A stretch of DNA of 64,000 bases from SZUA-442 sp963792405 (GTDB taxonomy: Bacteria; Actinomycetota; Acidimicrobiia; Spongiisociales; UBA5794): assembly GCA_963792405.1 (NCBI GenBank), contig CAWBVU010000006.1:992001-1056000 (forward strand), in the 5' to 3' direction. The translations under genes and the position numbers were made by a program. Below the pieces are notes generated by a model that did no database searches, was not told the origin of the DNA, and was given only the letters and a program-made list of their open reading frames with translations. This document shows, one piece after another, positions 60,149 to 64,000 of this stretch (position 1 is the stretch's first letter; every line of letters starts with the position of its first letter).

Positions 60149-62551
60149 CTAGAGGCCCGCTTCGAACTCGTCCTCGAACGAGACGACCTTGCGACCGGGC
60201 TTGTCGGTCGCCGCCGCGGTCTCCCTGGGGCGGTCGCCGCCACGGTCACGATCACGCCCACGGTCACGGTCGCCGCCACGGTCACGATCACGCCCACGGT
60301 CGCGATCGCGGCCTCCGCCGTCCTCTCGTCGACCGCCGTTGTCGCTCCGGTCACCCCTCTGCGCCTGTGGGGCATCCTCGCGACCGCCTGCGTCGTCGCC
60401 GGACGACGGTGCGTCCGCCATGTCGAGGCTGACCTTGCCACGATCGTCGATCTCGCGGACCACGACCTTCACCTTGTCACCGAGTGCGAGCACGTCCTCG
60501 ACCCTGTCGATGCGCTTGCCCCCTCCGATCTTGGAGATGTGGAGGAGTCCATCCCTTCCCGGGAGGATGTTGACGAAGGCGCCGAACTTGGTGATGTTCA
60601 CGACCTCACCGTCGTAGGTCTCGCCGACCTTCGCCTCCGGCGGGAAGCCGATGGCCAGGATCCTCTCCTTGGCGAGGTTCATGGACGTCGTGTCGGGTGC
60701 GCCGACACGGACCGTGCCGTCGTCGTCGATCTCGATGGTCGCACCCGTCTCCTCTTCGAGCTCGCGGATGGTCTTGCCCTTCGGGCCGATGACCTCGCCG
60801 ATCTTGTCCTTGGGCACCATGATCGCCTCGATCTTCGGCGCCGTCGCGGCGAGCTCGGGACGCGGCTCCGCGATGACCGCGGCCATCGCATCGAGGATGA
60901 ACACACGAGCGTCGTGTGCCTGGTTCATCGCAGCGATCAGCACGTCGGCGGGAAGCCCCTCGATCTTCGTGTCGAGCTGGAGGGCCGTGATCATGTCCCT
61001 CGTGCCCGCGACCTTGAAGTCCATGTCGCCGAGATGGTCCTCGACGCCGAGGATGTCGGTGAGGGTGACGAACTTGTCGTCCTGGTGGATGAGCCCCATC
61101 GCGATACCGGCCACGGGGGCGTGGATCGGGACTCCCGCGTCCATCAGCGACAGCGACGATCCGCAGACCGATGCCATCGACGACGACCCATTCGACATCA
61201 ACACCTCGGACACGAGGCGATAGGCGTACGGGAAGTCCTCTGCGGGCGGGATCACGGGGAGCAGCGCCTTCTCGGCGAGGGCGCCATGGCCGATCTCGCG
61301 ACGCTTCGGCCCACGCATGAACCCTGCCTCGCCCGTGGCATAGGGAGGCATGTTGTAGTGGTGCATGTAGCGCTTCGAGTCCTCGGGCGAGATGGTGTCG
61401 AGCATCTGCTCCATCTTGAGCATGCCGAGCGTCGCCACGTTGAGGACCTGGGTCTCCCCGCGCTGGAAGAGCCCCGAGCCGTGAGCACCGGGCACGAGAC
61501 CCACCTCGACGGTGAGTGGCCTGATGTCGGTGAGGCCACGACCGTCGATGCGCACCCCATCGTTGACGACGCGGCTGCGCATCACGTTCTTCTGCACCTT
61601 CGAGTACGCCGCCTTGGCCTGACGGTACGTGTCGGGCTCGTCCTCGGTGAACCCGAGCGAGGCGAACACGTCGTCCCTCACGGACTTCTCCGCATCCTGG
61701 CGCTCGTGCTTCGGGATGATCGTCCCGAGGGCCTCGAGCTTCGCCTTCGCCGCATCCTCGACCTGCCGGTAGATCTCCGGCGTGTAGTCCGACATGAAGG
61801 TCCACTCGACGGGCTCGGGGGCGCCGTGCTCCTCACGGAGCTGGATCTGGAGGTCGATGAGCTGGGCGATGTACTGCTTGGACTGTTCGAGGCCCTCGGC
61901 CACGGTCGCTTCGTCGGATGCCTTGGCACCCGCTTCGACCAGCCGGAACCCGTCCTCGGACGCGCCCGCCTCGACCATGGCGATATCGATGCCGCCGGTC
62001 GCGTTGCGCTTCCCTGCGACGACGAGCTCGAACACGGCGTCCTCACCCTGCTCGTAGGTGGGGAACGGGATCCACTCGCCGTCGATGAGCGCAAGACGAA
62101 CGGCCCCGATGGGTCCCTCGAATGGGATCGCGCTCATGGTCAGGGCAGCAGACGCACCGTTGAGGGCGATGACGTCGTGCGGATTCTCGAGATCGGCGGC
62201 GAGGACGGTCGCCACGACGTGGGTGTCGTGACGGTATCCCTCGGCGAAGTTGGGACGAAGCGGTCGGTCGATGAGACGAGCCGTCAGGGTCGCCTTCTCC
62301 GTCGCGCGACCCTCCCTGCGGAAGAACGAGCCGGGGATGCGACCCACGGCGTAGGTGCGCTCCTCGACGTCGACCGTGAGGGGGAAGAAGTCGACGCCCT
62401 CCCTCAGGGACTGGCTTGCGGTTGCGGTCACGAGGACCTGGGTGTCGCCGATGCGGGCCGCCACGGCCCCATCGGACAATTGTGCGAACTTACCTGTGCT
62501 GAGCGAGATTTCTACCTCGCCGACACGTCCGCGAACGGTGGTCTCTGCCAC
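60149..62551 (-). CDS. pnp: Polyribonucleotide nucleotidyltransferase
   Basis: An 800-residue PNPase: two RNase PH domains (GRIPGSFFRREGR, GRGLTDIRPL, NGSSSMASVCG), a KH domain (IGPKGKTIRELEEETGA), an S1 domain (GAFVNILPGRDGLLHISKI), and a 60-residue basic tail of RDRGRDRDRGGD repeats. It degrades RNA phosphorolytically and acts in the degradosome; the tail is longer and more repetitive than usual and may bind RNA or drive assembly. It lies downstream of rpsO, the usual order. Confidence 0.97.
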   Translation of the reverse strand: MAETTVRGRVGEVEISLSTGKFAQLSDGAVAARIGDTQVLVTATASQSLREGVDFFPLTVDVEERTYAVGRIPGSFFRREGRATEKATLTARLIDRPLRPNFAEGYRHDTHVVATVLAADLENPHDVIALNGASAALTMSAIPFEGPIGAVRLALIDGEWIPFPTYEQGEDAVFELVVAGKRNATGGIDIAMVEAGASEDGFRLVEAGAKASDEATVAEGLEQSKQYIAQLIDLQIQLREEHGAPEPVEWTFMSDYTPEIYRQVEDAAKAKLEALGTIIPKHERQDAEKSVRDDVFASLGFTEDEPDTYRQAKAAYSKVQKNVMRSRVVNDGVRIDGRGLTDIRPLTVEVGLVPGAHGSGLFQRGETQVLNVATLGMLKMEQMLDTISPEDSKRYMHHYNMPPYATGEAGFMRGPKRREIGHGALAEKALLPVIPPAEDFPYAYRLVSEVLMSNGSSSMASVCGSSLSLMDAGVPIHAPVAGIAMGLIHQDDKFVTLTDILGVEDHLGDMDFKVAGTRDMITALQLDTKIEGLPADVLIAAMNQAHDARVFILDAMAAVIAEPRPELAATAPKIEAIMVPKDKIGEVIGPKGKTIRELEEETGATIEIDDDGTVRVGAPDTTSMNLAKERILAIGFPPEAKVGETYDGEVVNITKFGAFVNILPGRDGLLHISKIGGGKRIDRVEDVLALGDKVKVVVREIDDRGKVSLDMADAPSSGDDAGGREDAPQAQRGDRSDNGGRREDGGGRDRDRGRDRDRGGDRDRGRDRDRGGDRPRETAAATDKPGRKVVSFEDEFEAGL

Positions 62552-62580
62552 TCGTTTCTCCTTCGTTCAGGGAGGAGGCC

Positions 62581-62640
62581 CAATTGGCAGTGGTCAGGGT
62601 TCGCCGAGGCGGAGTGCAAACCATGACCACTGACAACTGG
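62581..62640 (-). promoter_or_regulatory. Long stem-loop between rpsO and pnp
   Basis: Arms at 62581-62596 (CAATTGGCAGTGGTCA) and 62624-62640 pair almost fully, with an inner GGTT/AACC extension, in the rpsO-pnp leader. In Streptomyces and Escherichia coli the equivalent hairpin is cut by RNase III and mediates pnp autoregulation; the same is inferred here. Confidence 0.8.
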
Positions 62641-62711
62641 ACGTTGATCCTCCGTGGTCTTCTGGGCCCGGATATGGTCGGAGGCGGCCAATGCCGCCCC
62701 CAGATCCGGTG

Positions 62712-62969
62712 CTATCGACGCAGTCCCAGCTTTGCGATGAGTGCTCGGTAGCGCTCCATGTCTTGTTCCTGGAGATACCGGAGCAGGCGCCGACGCTTGC
62801 CGACCATCATGAGCAAACCTCGCCGGCTGTGATGGTCCTTCTTGTTGACCTTCAAGTGCTCGGTGAGGTGGTTGATACGCTCGGTGAGCAACGCGACCTG
62901 GACCTCCGGGGATCCGGTGTCCGTCGCGTGCGTGCCGTATTCGTCTACAACTGTCTGCGTGTCCTTCAC
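62712..62969 (-). CDS. rpsO: 30S ribosomal protein S15
   Basis: An 85-residue S15: DTGSPEVQVALLTERINHL, KDHHSRRGLLMMVGKRRRLL and YLQEQDMERYRALIAKLGLR are diagnostic. It binds 16S rRNA and is translated ahead of pnp. The length is normal. Confidence 0.98.
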   Translation of the reverse strand: MKDTQTVVDEYGTHATDTGSPEVQVALLTERINHLTEHLKVNKKDHHSRRGLLMMVGKRRRLLRYLQEQDMERYRALIAKLGLRR

Positions 62970-63038
62970 GAGGTACTTCCTACGCGACTGAGTGATCGGG
63001 CGAACGCCCGTCGGGCAGGATAGCAGGACGTGCGGCTA

Positions 63039-63434
63039 CTACCGCACCGTGCGGGTGACGATCGCATCGACTTCGATCTCGACCCTCCACGCGGGGTCGA
63101 GGAGCCCGGCGACCACGACCATCGTCGCCGCCGGCGCCACTCCGCCGAAGACCTCTGCATGGGCGCGTCCCACCTCGTCGGCATCGGCTGCGTCCACGAT
63201 GAACATCCGGGTGCGCACCACATCGGCGAGGCTGCCACCCAACGCCTCGATCGCCTCGGCGGCGATCTGCGCGCACCGCATCATCTGGGCATGTGCGCCG
63301 GGGGTGAGCTCGGACCCTGGTTCGGGAACCGGGGCAGTGCCGGAGACATGGATCACCTCGCCCAGGCGCACGGCTCGGGAGAATCCATATCGTGCCTCGT
63401 ACGGGGACACGCCCGCGTGGTGTCGTCGATCCAT
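63039..63434 (-). CDS. RidA family protein
   Basis: A 131-residue RidA/YjgF member: GFSRAVRLGEVIHVSGTAP, VRTRMFIVDAADADEVG and a final RVEIEVDAIV. The catalytic arginine of RidA (in the CxxR region) appears as VRTRMFI with R105-type placement uncertain. RidA deaminates reactive enamines/imines. It precedes rpsO on the same strand. Confidence 0.88.
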   Translation of the reverse strand: MDRRHHAGVSPYEARYGFSRAVRLGEVIHVSGTAPVPEPGSELTPGAHAQMMRCAQIAAEAIEALGGSLADVVRTRMFIVDAADADEVGRAHAEVFGGVAPAATMVVVAGLLDPAWRVEIEVDAIVTRTVR

Positions 63435-63506
63435 GGCGCCACGCTAGCCCTGATGGCGGGCGGGGTTCCCCGCCACCGTGGTCGCGATCAACCATTCGCC
63501 GTCGAG

Positions 63507-64000
63507 TCAGCGGAGGAGCGTCCTGCCGTTGCCCCGACCCCACGGCGCCCAGGTCCGCATCCGGTCCCCCGTCCATGCACAGGCCCCGACGGCAGATGTC
63601 TCCGCCGACAGGCAGGACGCCACTGCAGGATGGCGCAGCACGCTGCCGTGCGCCTCGAAGATGCGCCGCAGGGCGGCAATCGGGTTCCACCACGATGCGA
63701 GCGCGGAGGGCTCGCCGTCGTCGACCAGGTCGTAGACCCGCATCTCCTCGGGGAGATCGGTGAAGTTCGTGACCACGGCGTCGGGATTCCGGATGGCGAC
63801 GACCTCCACGCCCGAGGGATCCCCGAGGTGGTCGCGGATGTCCCTGCACCCGAGGTGATCACACCGCCATGGATCGAATCCACCGTTGTCGGGGATCCGG
63901 TCGAAGGCACCTCCCATCCGCTGGAGCCAGCCGAGCCCTCCGGATCCGATCGCCGGGTCCAGGAGGGCGGCACCGACATATCCGGGAATCGGCGGGCGAA
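63507..64000 (-). CDS. C-terminal part of an unidentified protein (partial)
   Basis: The end of a gene running off the right edge; frame open to the last complete codon (63998). The visible 163 residues include GYVGAALLDPAIGSGGLGWL, WRCDHLGCRDIRDHLGD, PEEMRVYDLVDDGEP and a tryptophan-rich end. The C-x4-C in the second segment might bind metal. Not recognised. An ATG at 63917 is internal. Confidence 0.6.
   Translation of the reverse strand, partial: RPPIPGYVGAALLDPAIGSGGLGWLQRMGGAFDRIPDNGGFDPWRCDHLGCRDIRDHLGDPSGVEVVAIRNPDAVVTNFTDLPEEMRVYDLVDDGEPSALASWWNPIAALRRIFEAHGSVLRHPAVASCLSAETSAVGACAWTGDRMRTWAPWGRGNGRTLLR

Noticed and set aside
59912..62626. 904-codon plus-strand frame opposite pnp
   Set aside because: Complement of an unmistakable PNPase; typical high-GC antisense frame.
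1..64000. Mobile elements, prophage, tRNA or rRNA genes
   Set aside because: No transposase, integrase, inverted terminal repeat, cloverleaf or rRNA motif was recognised anywhere in the window.

Overview
The window is a compact, high-GC stretch of chromosome from an actinobacterium (Actinomycetota). The evidence is the strong G/C bias at third codon positions, frequent GTG starts, many four-base ATGA/GTGA gene overlaps, an F420-type luciferase-like oxidoreductase, a SARP-type regulator, an actinobacterial Tad pilus cluster in the same order as the Rv3660c-Rv3654c locus of Mycobacterium tuberculosis, a DUF222/HNH protein, the DnaE2-ImuA-ImuB mutasome, and SOS boxes of the actinobacterial TCGAAC-N4-GTTCGA type. 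Features such as the DUF4032 kinase would also fit a deep lineage such as Acidimicrobiia, but the exact class cannot be fixed from the sequence alone. I see no prophage, insertion sequence, rRNA, tRNA or CRISPR array; this is core-type chromosome with scattered local repeats.

Layout. 1-3 kb: end of a probable Lhr-like helicase gene whose last codons seed a 79-bp tandem repeat, then an overlapping trio (coiled-coil protein, 39-aa leader-like ORF, DUF4032 kinase-like protein) and a universal stress protein. 3-14 kb: Nudix/ABC exporter/lipoprotein group, lipoate ligase-like protein, an AroQ-hydrolase fusion, aspartate-type aminotransferase, serC, YhhN, sixA, threonine aldolase, msrB. 14-22 kb: a tail-anchored protein behind a strikingly helix-phased 10-11-bp repeat array, DUF222/HNH, rhodanese, SH3 protein and dnaE2 with its LexA box. 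22-27 kb: ACT protein, dxs, F420-type oxidoreductase, DUF429. 27.7-33.8 kb: Tad pilus operon on the minus strand. 34-45 kb: SCO1/SenC lipoprotein group, ychF, small regulators (ArsR plus YCII), metallo-hydrolase, SGNH hydrolase, udk, and an RHH regulator with a DUF4097 protein. 45.4-49.8 kb: a TPP-riboswitch-controlled thiamine operon (thiN-thiB-thiP-thiQ). 50-64 kb: isochorismatase-like hydrolase, an MTHFS-YbaK fusion, AlkX-like glycosylase, plsC, imuB-imuA with a second LexA box, dodecin, SARP regulator, CHAD protein, pnp, rpsO and ridA.

How parts work together. The two LexA-boxed units, 33 kb apart, rebuild the complete SOS mutasome (DnaE2 polymerase plus ImuA and ImuB). The Tad genes form an almost unbroken chain of overlapping cistrons coding for assembly ATPase, membrane platform, pilin and pseudopilins; no prepilin peptidase is in the window. 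The thiamine operon couples import (ThiBPQ) to phosphorylation (ThiN) under one translational riboswitch.

Cautions. Three conserved genes (dnaE2, DUF429, RHH regulator) carry single small indels that break the reading frame, and an ABC exporter reads straight into a lipoprotein where a one-base shift would restore a normal GTGA junction. This pattern is as compatible with residual assembly indels as with real mutations and should be settled from reads first. Family names are from motif recognition by eye; no database search was run.
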